Shown: piece after piece, positions 23,793 through 37,945 of the stretch | How the letters are laid out: each line of letters begins with the position of its first letter | Numbering within the stretch: position 1 is the stretch's first letter | Origin: Mansonella perstans | Taxonomy: Eukaryota > Nematoda > Chromadorea > Rhabditida > Onchocercidae | Direction: 5' to 3' | Length of the DNA: 64,000 nt | NCBI GenBank assembly: GCA_037074765.1 | Contig: JBAMDO010000569.1 | Location: forward strand, 496,001 to 560,000 | Position numbers and translations under genes: made by a program | The notes under the pieces: model-generated | The model's input: the letters and a program-made list of their open reading frames with translations, nothing else | Told to the model about the DNA's origin: nothing | Database searches by the model: none

Positions 23793-26700
23793 TTAAGAAT
23801 ATACAGATAACTGATCAACAAGAAAATCTAACGATGCTAAACTTGCCGCCTTTGAGCCGACACACATAGCATACTGTTTTTCCGGGAGTGATTCAGCACA
23901 CTGTATAGTGTGGTAGATGTGGACAAGACCTGGGTCCGGTGCACGCATTATATATAATGGCGAGCGAACGCATTTCTCGAAGAAATCCACATCTTCCATA
24001 CCCCACCCCTAAAACAAATCTTTATTTCAATTTTATTATGTTTGATATCGAGAATCAGAAGTTTTTCCAAGAAAAGGTTTTTGTAAAAGAAAAGTTTTAG
24101 ACATAAGAACCGACAAACCCCTTTAACTTTAACTTTCTGCCGGGTTCTGAGGACGTGTTCTTACCTGTATATTTAAATTCATGCCTCCAATGAGATCTAA
24201 ATCAGATTTGTAAAGGGACACCAATCCAAATCCGAAATGTCGAAAATAACCCCTTTTTGGGCCATAATGAAATGCATCGGAAAGTAGTCGGTCGCTATCC
24301 GACCATGTTTCTGGTGAATATTCGCTAAATACTATTGGAAAATATACCTGAAATTTCGCCAGTTATTTTCAGTTCTTAATTTTTGGTGAGATTTCGATCT
24401 TTGATTATTTAAAAACTGACAAATATGGAACATATTAGACTAATTTACCTGAGCACCACGTACAGTATTGCGTATAACCCGATCAAGAGAGTCACAAGTA
24501 AAAAGAATGTCAACATCAATAAAAAACATTAGGTCATCGGGTCCCAGAATATCAGCACCGCGGGAAAGTGCAACAGCACGATTGAATGGTTGTGAACCCA
24601 TGCTGATCACCTATAAGGCTATTGAGTTACAGCAACAAAAATAAAAAACTGTCCTTTCTAGTAACTTTTTTCTTCTTGCTGCATCTTAGGACCTTACGCA
24701 AAATTATTTATGGCCAAGTTAGTGATCCTCACTACTTGAATATTCTATACTTCAAAAAAGCTAGCAGTATAGAGGTAATATCCTTTCATATATTTCCAAT
24801 CTTAATATCATTATAATATCAGGCATATCAATTCATCTATTAAATGAAATATTTTTAATAAAACATCTCCATATAAAAAACGAGTCTTCGAGAAAGTTTA
24901 TTACTTAGCAGTTAACTTTATCTGCACAAACGTCAAGCTAATATTATCAGAAGAGTACAAGACGAACCCTAACATCAATTTCCAATTTAAGTTCATTGAC
25001 CAATGCTGCAATTGCTGTATCCATATCGGGTACCGAATCATAGATCACCAAAATAAGCGAAAATATCCGTCTGTTGAGACATACGGTTTTCAGATTATTA
25101 GCAAATCTATTAAAACATTGATGTATGATAATTATTATCATGCAATCAGTAATTTATTAATCCCTATACTTTTTTGTTATATTTTTGCACCAATTTAGAT
25201 TTGATTCTTACAAAAGTAGTACATTTCAGATCATCCGTAACTCATTTCGTAATTCCTCTAATTTAGTTATTATTCGAAATGATTACTATATCTTCCTCCA
25301 GCAATCTAATGAGATTACAAAAAAATTTGGGGATTGAAATAGTCTAAAGGGTCTCTATGATATCCTTGACGAAATCCAAAAAATCCTTGAAGTCCCCAAG
25401 TTATATTTTTCTTTTTTTGTTAACTTTGTTAACGAAAAAAAGTTAACCTCTCAAAAGAATCGGCTCTTCCAGCGAGTGGCAATATCATATGTATGTGAAA
25501 TTTCTCCGGTGGTAATTTTATTCGTTTCCAATTAAAATCTTTTGATTCATTTGCTTCCTTCCATAGACGGATACTTTTCGTGATACGCTGCCGTAGAGTA
25601 TCTCGAAAAAAACTATCTGGTATAATTTCCAGCGATCCGAAAGTTTGCTGGATATATGCGTGACGACGAACGGAAAGTGTTGCTCTGTAAAAGACATGTA
25701 AAATGTAAAATGCTTTGTAAAAGGTAGTATTATCAGTCTATTTTAGTATTTTCAGGGTTCCAGTAAAAGATAGGTCTTTAAAATATGAAATTAATTTTCA
25801 ACCTATGAGGTGGACGGATCTTTTTGAACGACAATAACATATCAAGCACATAATCAACACCATGACGTGGTTCAACTCTCATGTAGCCGTACTGGATGTT
25901 TTGAAACCGTAATACACGACCTCGTTGCCGAGCATTTGCATTAAATTCATCGAACAGCTACAAAATATTGCAAGTTATATAATAATACTGGCGAAATTAC
26001 AAAATTTGCAAGTTAAGAAAGAGTTAAGAAACGTACATTTACTAGGAGATTGATATTTATATGAATTGTAAGTAGTTATTAATTAATGAATGCAATAATG
26101 GCAGACGGTACTGATGGGAATAGCATTGGTGCAGCAATAATGATGTAGAAAAAAAAAACAATTATAATGATCTAACGATTGTAATAACCTGTGTGATAAT
26201 TTCACTGAGTGCCTTTCTTATGCTTAAATCAAGTGTATGCCTTGGACAGTTCACTTTTCCAGCACAAAATAAAATATTGTTGGATGAAATAAAGTCCCAG
26301 TGGAAAAGATCACGAGTTGAATTTGGGATGTGACGTGTAAGAGACGGTGGTTCTCCGTTCGATAATTCATTCAGCAATGTAATACGTGTTGAGCGTAATG
26401 CAGCGAGTTGAAGGATACGGTTTTGAACATGGATTCGACGCATTATTGATGATTGTTTGACCGGATGCAAGGTAATGGCACGACGTAACTCCGTTGAACT
26501 TCCTTGGTAAGCGTTCGGTACCGTTTGATTATTGTGAAACAATGTTTGCATTTCATAATTCCACGTACATGTGACACCAACATGTTTACGGATACATCTA
26601 AACAAAATAAAATGATTGCATATATAAATGCATCAATTTATCAAGTATAATTTCAATAAATGACTCACAAATTAGATTGATCTCTAAAAAGTTACCTTTG

Positions 26701-29094
26701 TAAGGACATAAGTAAACTAAAATTTCGCTCACTAAAAAAGGGCGATCAGCACTATTGTATAGATCACATTAATTTGCGTGCAAAATAATTGATTCCCTTA
26801 TTGGCCAATACAGTAATCACAATACTATGCAAAATAGCAAGCAGTACCTTCCAAGTTCGACATCCTCATGCGTAGTGAACATTTCCATCAAGCATGAACG
26901 TAGATGCGGAGCAACAAGACGTAAAGTTATTCGGGACATCACAATACCTGGTCCGCCCATGCAGTAATTGTCCTCCTGACCAAGAGCTAGTTGTCCATAT
27001 TCGGCTGCATTACCCAATCCAGCTTGGCCAATCAAATGTGCCTTATCCGGATCCAAAGATCTGACATAAAAAAGAGAATGAATTAAGAGACTTTTTTGTT
27101 TACTTCTGTAATCCTCACTTATGATCATTCATTACATAAACCATAATTGTTCTGTCTCTAAAAAAACCACAAATCTTTCACATTAATTTAAAATTGAACA
27201 TTCGCCTTACTTTCAATTCTAAAAAGCAATCATCTTTAGCCATAAAAAAGTTATTAGGAAGAGAACCTTAATAATGTCTCCAGTTGTTCTCCTCGCACAT
27301 ACAAATCATCATCTGCACGCATAAACCAATCGAAATCATCTAACTGAAATTTTCCTCAGTTTCAAGTAATTATGCGAAAATTTAACTAGATGATATAATT
27401 TAAATGTTATTGATTAAATATCTCCCGACAAACTTAACAAGTCCTTCAATTTTTGACATTAAATAAAAGTTAATTTTATTTTACTCATTGATTTAAGATG
27501 GTCGATAAGTCATTAATATTCGGATTTTTTCCTTATGGCTTTCCCAGTATGATTGGGCTCTGGCTTCTATTTTAAATCAATTATTTAATTATTTCACCAT
27601 TATGGTATTAATTTGAAATGCAACGAAATAAGGAATTTTTGACTGGAAGAATTAAGATTTTTTTTCACCGGAAATTTCGTCAGATGAAATTTCATCTGAA
27701 TGTTATTTCTTCATGTTCATTTTATACACTAAAGGAAATGCCATTTTTCTGTTCATTTCATAGGTTTTTTTCGTGATAATCCATTGTTCCTTCTCATTAT
27801 TGTGCCGGTTTCTTCCCCGAAATTTAAAAAAGTGAAATGAAAATTTTTCGTTTAAAACTAAAATTAAGACGGAATGGAGATTGCCTATCGTGGAAAGGAA
27901 TTAATTTTGTAAAGCAGTAATCGCTGTGTACTTTCACCTCCTTTCCTATCTCAAGTGGTATTAAAAATTCAACCAAATAAAACAAGGATCAAGTTGTACC
28001 TAAATTAAAGCCAACATCCACTTGTGCATTTTAAGTTTACATTTGTAACTTAAGTATTAATAGTTGGAAACTAACATGATGATCGGCCATCCATTTTAAC
28101 ATTGCAAATGACTTTTTCTGCGGTGGATATATATCACTGACACCTTTCAAACGAATCACTGGCATATCGGTGTAAGTGATTACTGTCCCCTCAGCTACGA
28201 AAAATAATAGCTAAATTTTAAAAAGATATTCAGAAAGCTTTGTTGAATTTTCACAATTTATGCTGAATTTAGAAAGTTTCTGCAAAGTTTTTTTCAAATT
28301 TAGAGAGGTCAAACCTTTCCTGGGATATGCTGCGCCCACGTTTTCCAAACTTCATAAGCTCTTGTGTCCACGTATTTTGCCGCTGTCATCACACCGACAA
28401 ATAGTAATTGAGGTTCTTTGTTCTGTAATTACTTTTTTAATTTGGAGTCACCATAACATATCACATATTCCCTACTTATATATTCTACCCTACAAATATT
28501 TGAATTAGTTGTTCGGCGCAGAGAGAAATTTACTAAAGTACACAAGAGGCTCGATGGATGTAAGTTTGTAAATTAGAGTTTTTCCGATTTCATATTATTT
28601 CAACTTTTTTGATTTTTATAGTGTATAAAATATCAACGTAAATTTACATCAAATGCTATCTGAATTTGAGCCTTAATAAATGCACTTTGTAAGTGAATCA
28701 CTCCGTTCTTAATTGCAAAAAAACAGGAAAAGTTAAAGATAATGAACTCAGTAATGAGTCAAAAGATTGCCACTTTTATGTTACTTTTATTGCCCCTTTT
28801 ATGTTTTATGTCTAACTCGGTTTAGTCGATATTTGTAATTCCCGAAATGTATCAAAAATAATTGAAAATGTTTGCTAACAGAATAATAAGGAATTCAAAA
28901 TTCTGAAAGTTTAATGAAAAGATAATGATACATACTTGCATCAGAAGCTTGCTGCAGATATCATGTGGTAAACGCCGTACAGCTGTGAAGATTAGAGTTG
29001 CAGATATACCAACGATCATACCGAATAACGTGAGGAAAATAGATCGCGTCATTCGTCGCAATCGTCCTTTTCCTTTACGCCATGTCAATGCCAT
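23793..29094 (-). CDS. sqv-5: Chondroitin sulfate synthase (CHSY1 / SQV-5 type)
   Basis: Golgi type II membrane glycosyltransferase polymerising the GlcA-GalNAc chain of chondroitin. Twelve exons on the minus strand: 29094-28936, 28422-28315, 28210-28076, 27343-27267, 27060-26848, 26597-26189, 25957-25803, 25684-25448, 25106-24959, 24610-24449, 24347-24165, 24008-23793. These give 733 residues with every phase consistent. A cytoplasmic basic N-terminus and signal anchor (about residues 17-40) are followed by [17 protein letters not shown] and the beta-3 GlcA-transferase domain with the DDD motif (residues 145-147, [12 protein letters not shown]). [16 protein letters not shown] and the ITLHP segment follow. 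The beta-4 GalNAc-transferase domain has the DVD motif (579-581) and [13 protein letters not shown]. Both metal-binding motifs are intact, which argues for the synthase rather than the polymerising factor (MIG-22). The donor of exon 9 is uncertain by nine bases. An open stretch before ATG 29094 could extend the N-terminus. Confidence 0.95.
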
Positions 29095-32000
29095 TACCGT
29101 AACGAGGAAGGCAACAAACGTTGGATCTAATAAAACCTAAAGTTTGACGTATTCCTTGAACCATGGTAAAAATTTTAAGCTTAATCTAAAATTAGTTTAA
29201 ATCCTATTAAATCAAATGTTTCAAAAACTGTTTCAAAGTACAGCAAATTACAGCTGTTTTGAGTAAAATATCGTATCATTAAGCAAGCTAATGAGATATC
29301 TTCTTGGATTTTACAACACTGATTACACTGTCTTCACTGATGTAAAATAATTGATTGCATAATGACTGATAAGAAATCTAGCAATTTTTTTCACAGAAAG
29401 AAAAACATAATTTTTTGAGAATAATAACATTTTGTAAAGAAAAATATCCGTTCAAATTAAGATTAAAACCAAGGTATACTCATGGTACTCATTCTATTTT
29501 TATATAATTAGATTCCAGATTTCTCTATTTTCATGAGAAGGAAACATCCTGAGACGTAAGTCTATTCTTCTAATTCTTGCAGAATGAAGTACTCATCATA
29601 GAAACTTTCAGAAAAATGATAGATTCTTTAAACCTTGCAATATTTCAAATTTTAAGATTTGATAAGATTAATTTCACAAAAGAGCTCCGAAATTTTTACA
29701 TAGGCTTAAAGCTCAATTTGGAAATCATCTGCAAATTGAAACTAGAAATTCGAAATTTGAATATAAGAGAATTTTATTTCATTAAATAGTAATTCAATGG
29801 TTTAAATGAATATTTGTAGTTCAAAGCTTAGAGAAAGAATAAATTAGCAAAAGAATTAATTCGAACTTAAAATAAGGGAGAAAAAGGCTTACTAATCATT
29901 CGGAGTGATCAGTAACATTCATTCATTTATTCGTTTATCGATATTTTGTCCGAAATGGTACAACAGAGCAATAATATCATCTGAAGCCATCTTTACATCA
30001 TTACCTTTGTCATTGACACTAACGATTCGATCTGAGCTATCCATTCAGGTTACCTGACATGTCACATTACGCAAGAGAACCCCAACTCTGTAAACACAAA
30101 TCATCGACATATCCTTCCTACGACCGACCATACCGTCGTTCATCGTTCAAGTTATGCACAGGTAGACTTCTGTACACATAACATACATACATGCATACGA
30201 TGCATATGCGTGCAAAGGCATGCACTCATTAGTGCAATATATGACTTTTCATTATTCCTTGAACAATAAATAAGTGCTAACTTCTATCTCGAATCCATAG
30301 ATTAAGATTGTATCTTTTCCATAGATAAGAAGTACGAATCATAGCGAATTCAATTCGAATTCTTGAATAAATTATTCGAATTCTTGAATAAATTCTAAAC
30401 AATAAGGATTTTGAAACATGAAATAGTGTGAATAGAGCTAATTTTAAAAGCAGTAATTAAGTAATAGAATAAAAATAGAACTGTGAAATGTCACTGATAT
30501 CTTTCGTTTAAATCAATCTTCTATTTCTGCTGATAAAATGACATTTGATTTATTTTGTTCTTAATTGTAATTATATTCTTTTCTCTGCATATAAGTGAAT
30601 GGTTCAGACCAACACTGATTACATAGATTGAATGAACTGAGAGAATTTCAAATGGGAAAATGATATTTACTGCGAAACATTTCTCCAAACATTCTAATAT
30701 TAAACTAAAGACATCAGACTAACAAATTACACATTTCACTGAAAAAAATTTGCTTTCAAATGGTACAAAAAAAGTTTTAAGCTTATTTTGAGTATGAAAG
30801 AATTGAAAGCATTCAAAATATTTGCATAACTCTAACTTAGAACACTCATAGAAGCAGCTGTTGAATTCAAAATGTTATCTAATATAATTTTGTAATAGAG
30901 AAACTGCAAATTTTTGTGAAATACAATTTACTTTCAAATTCTTTTTTTTTTTTATTTCTTTTTGAAATAAAAATGAAAATTATTTCATTTTAGCAAATTT
31001 GTTAAAAGATAGAAATAGAAATTGTGATATGTAATGAGACAGGATTAGGTATTATTTTAAGGGAAATACATCCAAAATGCTTGTAGAAAAGCTTATAAGA
31101 TTGGTACATTAATTTTACACGGAATTGATACATTGGGAAAGGACATCTGTTTGCATTTACAGAGGAAAAGCATATCATATGAAAACCTTGTGCTTAGCAA
31201 TAATGGTCTTTCTCTTAGCCCAAAAAAAAAGAATGGGAAAGTTTGAAATGAGAGGTAATAAAAGAGTAACACATAATTGGACAACGACGGATAAAGGAAA
31301 CTTCAACAGCAGATGAAGCAGAGGTCGAGGAAGTTGGGTCCCATAGATCGAGCTGTTACACCATCACCGCAGACATTCGACATGCCTGCAGTAGCAGCAG
31401 TAGCGAACATTTCCACTAATCTCTACTTTTCCGTACGACATTATCATTCGTTTCAACTTCACCAGTTATCTTTACTTTCGATCAAGGCCTATGACTTATG
31501 AGGACACTTTGATCAACTCCTCCAACAGACTTCTGGTCGTTTTGGAGTCAAATAGAATTGACATGAATGATAATAATGAATTTGAAAAAATTTAGAATTG
31601 GAAAATATTGATGCAGTATAATTACATACATACCCATGAATTAATTTCACACAGATAAAATATGTCACAGTTCTCATCTAAAGGAATTCGTCAAAAGTTT
31701 GAATTGCTTTTATAAAATCCAGAAAAAGAGGGAAAGAGAAAGAAAGAAATGAGGCGAATAAATTTTGAACCGAAATATTCTTACTTGATTAGTCACCTAG
31801 CTAGACAATGTTACTCTTTAAAGAGGAAATTTGCGAAGCAAAAGTCTCCATTACTTCAATTTTTCAATCACTTCAATTTCCTCAGTCAAACAATAATTTA
31901 AAAAAGTTCTGCTTTAAAGATGGATAAATACAAAGTTCAATAAAATGTATGACCTACTCAGAAAGAGCAGATTTATGTCTAAAATTTGAAAACTAAAATT

Positions 32001-33892
32001 TTTCAGGACTGAAAATTTTTAATATTTCAAATAGCGACGATTTAAAACTAAAATTTAATTTTAAGAAGTGCAATTGAATAAAACATGCTAAAGAAAACAG
32101 TCAATATCGAAATTTCAAAAATAGAACAGCTGGCAGAGAATTTATTCAGATTTTTCACCACTTTGCTGATCAAAACGAAGGTCTTCATTAACTTTTCTGA
32201 CGAAGCAATTTTATAAGTTGTAAATTTGAAAGTAATACACCGCGGAAACGGTGGGGACAGAAGAAGGCCTATGAATTTGTAAGTAAGCGGATGATAATGA
32301 TTTCTTTTCTCCCTTCTTCTCTCTCTTTCTCAATCCGTCTTAATAAAAAAACCATAAAGGAAAGAATGTTTTCTCTTACATTTCTCTGCTCATCCCCGCT
32401 CTTTCTTTATTCAAGGACATTTTTCCACTGATGGTGAATTATTTGATATGGAAAATTGCCTTACATTTATCAGTAAATTGAATAATCGTTGAATACTACA
32501 GTACTATACATGCAACTTGCATAAATTTTACAACTTTTTCTTTTGAAAATTAGTGAAATTTCAATAAATTTGTAGAAATTAAATGCTGTGCAAAATGGTG
32601 CCATTTTACAAATGAGGCTAAATTATTCAATGTCCATATGGAAATGCTGGTGCAAAGTTTGCAAGGAAAGAATTAAAATAAGCAAGAAGGATGCAAGTCC
32701 TTCAAAGGTGCCGGAAAGGCTCGAAAGTCACAATGTACCTGATAAATTAATTAAGAAATGCACTATTTTCATAAAGAAGACATCACAATTGTATCTCGAA
32801 AAAATATCAAACAATCATTTCGATTGGTATGCAACACTTTTTTTCTTTGCGCGAAACAGGAAGTGAAATAGTTTGAATTCATTTCACTGATCAAAAGTAG
32901 TGTTAATCCTTCTTTTGTAATTTAGAAAAGAAATATGCCCGATACGGTAAAAAGGCAATTGAGAGATTGACACATGCCATTTTACGGTTCAAAAGATCCT
33001 TTCATTCTTCACTTAAAATTTTGTTCCCAATTTTTGTTTTTCATTAAAATCTTCATTCATTGGCTAATCATCAAAGAGCGCCAGTGAGAAATTAATATTC
33101 AAGTTTGGATTAATTTGTCTGAATTCTTTTTAGCATTAAAATAACACTTACCGAAATTTGCATCTTTAAATTAAAAAAGTTTTTTATAGAAAAATATTCT
33201 TAATTTAGTTCACTGTAAAAGTACAAGAGAAAAGTTACATGTAAAGGGTAATCTTCGAAATAATTAAAATTATTATGTTAACAAATTAATCACTCATAAA
33301 TCAAACGAATTGAGATAATAGAGTAAGAACTTCGTCCACATATATTCAATTAGTAAAAGGAGGACCGGTTGAGGTTTTTAAGAAAAGAGTTTTTTAATCA
33401 GTGGAAAGATAGTACTTAATTTTTGATACAGTAATGGGCAATGAAAAAGAAAAGAACTTGTGTGATCGGAAAGATGGAACGAAGATTATCTGGCGTCGTA
33501 ATAATATTTGAGAAACTGAATTTTTTGTAAACTGAAATCACCGCAGTGATTACAAATTTAAACAAAGAGATGAACTAAATTTGATGCATTAAGGGATGAA
33601 CGCTTCATAAACAAGATGACCTGATTGATGATCAAATAATAGAGTGGATATTGATCATGGAAATGGTGATGATACCAATAATCACGGGGAGAGCGATGTG
33701 AAAATGCGATACAGTTGATCACTTATTTATAGCAAGTGCCAATGTCCTTAAGGGTAAAAATTAGTTTTTATGAATTTTTGGAGCAACGGTAATTATTTTG
33801 AAAAGTATTAATCAATATTTTGACAAGTTGTTAATTATTCTTGAAATAATTAGTAAAGAAATTTTTAAAAAATTAACAACAAAAAGGCAGCA

Positions 33893-34047
33893 TTAGAGCT
33901 AAAACATGCATCAAGTCGACTTTTGAACGAGCGCATCTATTAGATTAAAACCAATCGGGTTATAAGCCCGTTAATTGGTGACTCTGAATAGCTATTGCTG
34001 ATCGCATGGTCTTGTACCGGCGACATATCTATCAAGTGTCTGCTTTG
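33893..34047 (+). pseudogene. Degenerate fragment of nuclear 18S (SSU) rRNA
   Basis: About 155 bases read like the 5' part of eukaryotic SSU rRNA. The ordered landmarks are a variant of AGAGCTAATACATGC (here AGAGCTAAAACATGC), GAGCGCATCTATTAGA, AAAACCAATCGGG, TTGGTGACTCTGAATA, CTGATCGCATGGTCTTGTAC, CGGCGACATATCTATCAAGT and GTCTGC. The match begins and ends abruptly; the sequence outside is AT-rich and unrelated. Substitutions relative to the conserved core (for example CATATCTAT for CGTATCTTT) indicate a non-functional copy. It is too short to be an rRNA gene. It was identified from memory of conserved SSU segments, not from an alignment. Confidence 0.85.
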
Positions 34048-37000
34048 CATGTCTTTAGATAGCGTTCCGGACCACTTCGATTCATAATATTCTCTGCATT
34101 GAACTTATCGGTATGTCTAATTGCATTTCAGCACATCTATTTTTATTCGGTATGGTCTAAGGAAATGTATGGGTCAAGAATTATACTTTTGGTCAATTTG
34201 TTCATTGAAGTGCTCTCATAGTAAAAGGAGAAAATGTACGAGAAATGACCTTGAGAAACAATTTCTCGGTCGAAAATGGACCTCACTTTATTATATTGAA
34301 AAAGTGATTTCTGTCTGCTCATCTTCTCAAATACCTATTTAATAATTCATTCCTCTAATATCTCACATGAATTCAATAAATATCAGTTATTTTACAGAAT
34401 CATCTCATTAACCTGATTATCAAGTTATTTTTGTATTCCAGTATTCAGATATGCATTTCTAGCAATGAATATTCTATTAAACAGAATAATTTATTAAAAA
34501 TCTTAGAGCCATCACTCATTTATAGAACTTCTTCCTCTTCAAATTTCAGTCTTTTCGTGGTTTTATTTTCAGAATAAAAAAAGGTTTTCCGTTTAAAAAT
34601 TATGGAATTAGCTTAAAAAGCCATCTTTTGAGAAAAAACATGAAAAATTATGCGACAGTGGCAAATATTTAATAGTGATTAGGCGTGAAAAAAATGAAAA
34701 AAGAATAAAAACAATCGAAAAATGCCATAAATGAACTGGAAAGAAAAAATATTGCAAAAATGAGCTTTAATAAAGTTTTTCTTCAAAATGTTTTTCAGGT
34801 AGAATTGTCATTTTTCTAAATGAACATCCGTTCTTTTGCATTTGAAATTTTGAAGCATAAAATAGTAAAATAAAAAAATTGAATAAGTTGGCTACTGGCC
34901 TGATTAGTTACCAGCAGTTGTGATTCAAACCTAGCTTTTGATTAATTCATCTTTTCATTTAATTCATTGCTTAACAATCAGTTCTTCCTGCTCTTTGGTA
35001 AAAAAATGATGTCAACAATGTGAATACATTGTCATTATAGATAAAAAAAAGTTGAAAAATGCTGAAATATTGGAAAAAAAAACGATTTTGTCATATAACA
35101 ATCGAAATGAAATCCAAGGCCAAACTAAATTATTTAATTGCACCAACGTAATAGTTGAAATTTGCGCATTAGAGGATAAATTTTCGAGCCATAGACTTCG
35201 AGCAAATGTTTAGCAGCATAAAAGTTTTTAGCAAATGTTATGAAACAAAGTTGTACCAAAGAAGTTTGTGGCTTTTTAAATTTTATTAATTGAAAACAAA
35301 AGAAAAGCACGTGGAACACATGCAAATTATGTCATCGTTTTTTTCTTTGATTGTATGTCATTCAATGACAGACACTTGCCTTAATGTATTGTGAAATGTT
35401 TCCGAAAAACTTTCCGCAAAAGAAATAATGGAACGATAAGAAAAGCAAAACCAATTATGTTTTTCTTGATTTTTCAAAAATGAAATTTTCGATGGACCGA
35501 CCCATCAAAGAGTCGACCTAATGTGATCTTTTCACTTCAATGACAACTTTTTACCTGTTGATCATTGATTACTTCTATTGTGTCTGATATTATTCTGATG
35601 CAGAAAAAATGCATTTAACATCATTCGGATTTTTACATCGTAAATATGCCATTAAATGCTAAAGCAGATTGTTGCAAAGTTCTTGAATGTTAGACAATCG
35701 GCGCGATAATGAAACCTCACTAATTATCTTGGTAATTTATGAATACTAATAATTATGCATAAATAAATATTCGGCTCACCGCAGCGATGGCTTAATATAA
35801 AATTTAAAGCAATCGAAATCATAATTTTATGCCAATGAATCCATGCAAAAATCCCGATGCATCCAGTGTCAAATGAAGATCTGTCCCTCTGTCTTGTTGC
35901 ATAATTCCTGCAAAATATGGAGTTTTTTCTGCAATTATTCTGCAAATTTTAAATTTAAAAAAAAAAAGCGGTTCAAAGTGACAGCAACAGCAATGTCCTT
36001 CTTAGTACAATAAAAAAAAAAAAAAAGAACGAACATTTGGTTCTTGAAAACTTTGAAAACTTCTCAGATTACTAACGTTAAAATAATAATAGAAATCATC
36101 ACGATGTGGATGAAACAAAAATAAATCAGTGATTAGTGATTTCTAGTTAGTAGGCGAGATTTTCTGAAAGGAAGAGTGAAACTAAACCTACGTGAGTCTT
36201 TTTTGCACTTCTATCATCGTATTGATAAGGATGATTGATAGAAGAAATTATTGTCGGATCATTTCAAAGAATATTAGTAAGGCATGAAACTCAATTTACA
36301 ACATTCAAAGAGTTATATTTAACAGAGCAAGGAAAGTTTGTAAGATTCGCGATCGAATAAAAATCTGATATGTTTATTGATTACTTTTCTAATCATTATT
36401 AGTGATCCATTTCTGTTAAAAAAAAAGATTTAAAATTTCTGATTTAAAAAAGGTTAAAAACTGTAAACGTAATACCGAAATAATAAAAATTTTATTATAA
36501 AAGGATGCAATGAAATTTTTTTTTCTTGTTAATTAATTTTAGAAAGTTAGTAACAGTTTCGAACAGTGTCCATGAATTTACTAAATTTTAAAATTATTTC
36601 GCTTATGAATTACGCAAATTAGAGTTATATGTGATGATATTACGCTCAACAAATGAAAGTATGGAATCTAATGACTATGTGTGTGTGTGATGCAGCAATA
36701 ATTATTCATTTAGTAAGACTGAAGAATATTTGAGATATTCAATAGACCTGAGTGACCATTATAAAGTATGCTGCATGACTTTGCTAAGTGATATATTTGT
36801 TGAACTTATTTATTAAAGCAAACATTTTGTGATGACAGTTTCTTGAAAGTAAGGGAGCAATGGGAAAAATTGCAAATGTTGAATATCGTGACCTTGACCT
36901 AGACAATGTCATTCCTTACAGATGAGGAAACACTTTCAATTCAAAGGATTCTGGGAAGAAACGAACTACTTATACCGTCCTTGTTTGCTTTTCAATTATT

Positions 37001-37892
37001 TTTCACAGCAATATGTTGCAAAATTATCAATTTTCATTCAAAAATTTCAATAGTCGAAAATTTCTCGTTAAAATTTCTAAAGATTAATTTTAAAATTTCC
37101 AGCACGTCTATTATCAATTATTACACCTTCAAAAATTTTTGAATTTCATACCATTTTAAATTATTTTCAAATTTCTGATTAAATTAAATAGTTAATTTTG
37201 TGCAAGACGTTGTTTAAGTTTCTTTATTCATAGTAATTAGAAGTTTTAATGAATTTCCAACGTGTTTTATTTTTCCTAATGATTTTCACTAAAATTTCTT
37301 GCTATTATTTAAACTAACATTTGTAATATTACCATATTTTTAACAAGCTACACTTATTTATACTGATAGATATGTTCATCATATTACTAATTGAATTGAA
37401 AGACGTTGATTTGTATTACTGCAAAGTGAAAAACATAGCATAAAATGCGGACAATAAAAATTTATAATCATTAATCTCTTTCACGTGATACGCACGTAAT
37501 ATCTTATTGCATTAATTTTAATCAGAAAATGCCATTGATCGATTTTATTGTCTCATTTTGATTATCAACGATTATCAATCTTTCATTTCTTTCAGGTGTT
37601 CCTCCGCATGTTCATATCGTGCATATACTTGTAATACGTATGAATGTATTTACGTACAACCATATTGTAATTCATACTGCGTGATGCATGCGTGCTATGC
37701 TTAGATGCAACAATTTCTGTCGTTTGTAAAAATCTGTGATAAAAAATAAAATGCTTATAGTACCACAAATTTCGATTGATGTTGTCTTGAGCGCCTTTCG
37801 ATTTTTTCTTTTTTCAATCAAACTGTTCCATAGATTGTCATTCGCTTTATTATCTATTCTGACATGTAGCAATGTCACTACAGTTTATTGCA

Positions 37893-37945
37893 TACTTTCA
37901 TCATCGCCCTAAATATCACACATATTTAGGGCGATGATGAAAGTA
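37893..37945. repeat. Perfect inverted repeat (24-bp arms, 5-nt loop)
   Basis: Left arm 37893-37916, loop CACAC, right arm 37922-37945. The arms are exactly complementary, including a relatively GC-rich core (CATCATCGCCCTAAATAT on the left). It lies in the gene-poor interval, 2 kb downstream of the DDX1 stop. It could be a structured RNA, a recent fold-back insertion, or an assembly fold-back. Confidence 0.95.

Noticed and set aside
27681..27700. 20-bp perfect palindrome in an sqv-5 intron
   Set aside because: Short, AT-rich and without context; such palindromes are expected several times in a window of this composition.
31335..31370. Segment TAGATCGAGCTGT resembling part of the miR-57/miR-100-type microRNA
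   Set aside because: The seed end differs from the known family and no complementary arm was found within a precursor-sized distance, so a chance 13-mer match is likelier.
31313..31501. Less AT-rich 62-codon ORF
   Set aside because: Reads as low-complexity with no conserved motif on either strand; could be regulatory DNA but coding is unsupported.
32588..32866. 92-codon plus-strand ORF with lysine-rich content
   Set aside because: No domain, no good splice borders and no neighbouring exon; poly-A-rich composition explains the lysines.
34121..34342. 73-codon ORF directly after the 18S-like fragment
   Set aside because: No recognisable family and no exon borders; not a continuation of the rRNA sequence.
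36901..37142. Open frames after TTACAG at 36921
   Set aside because: Two overlapping frames are open but neither shows a family or a donor; treated as chance.
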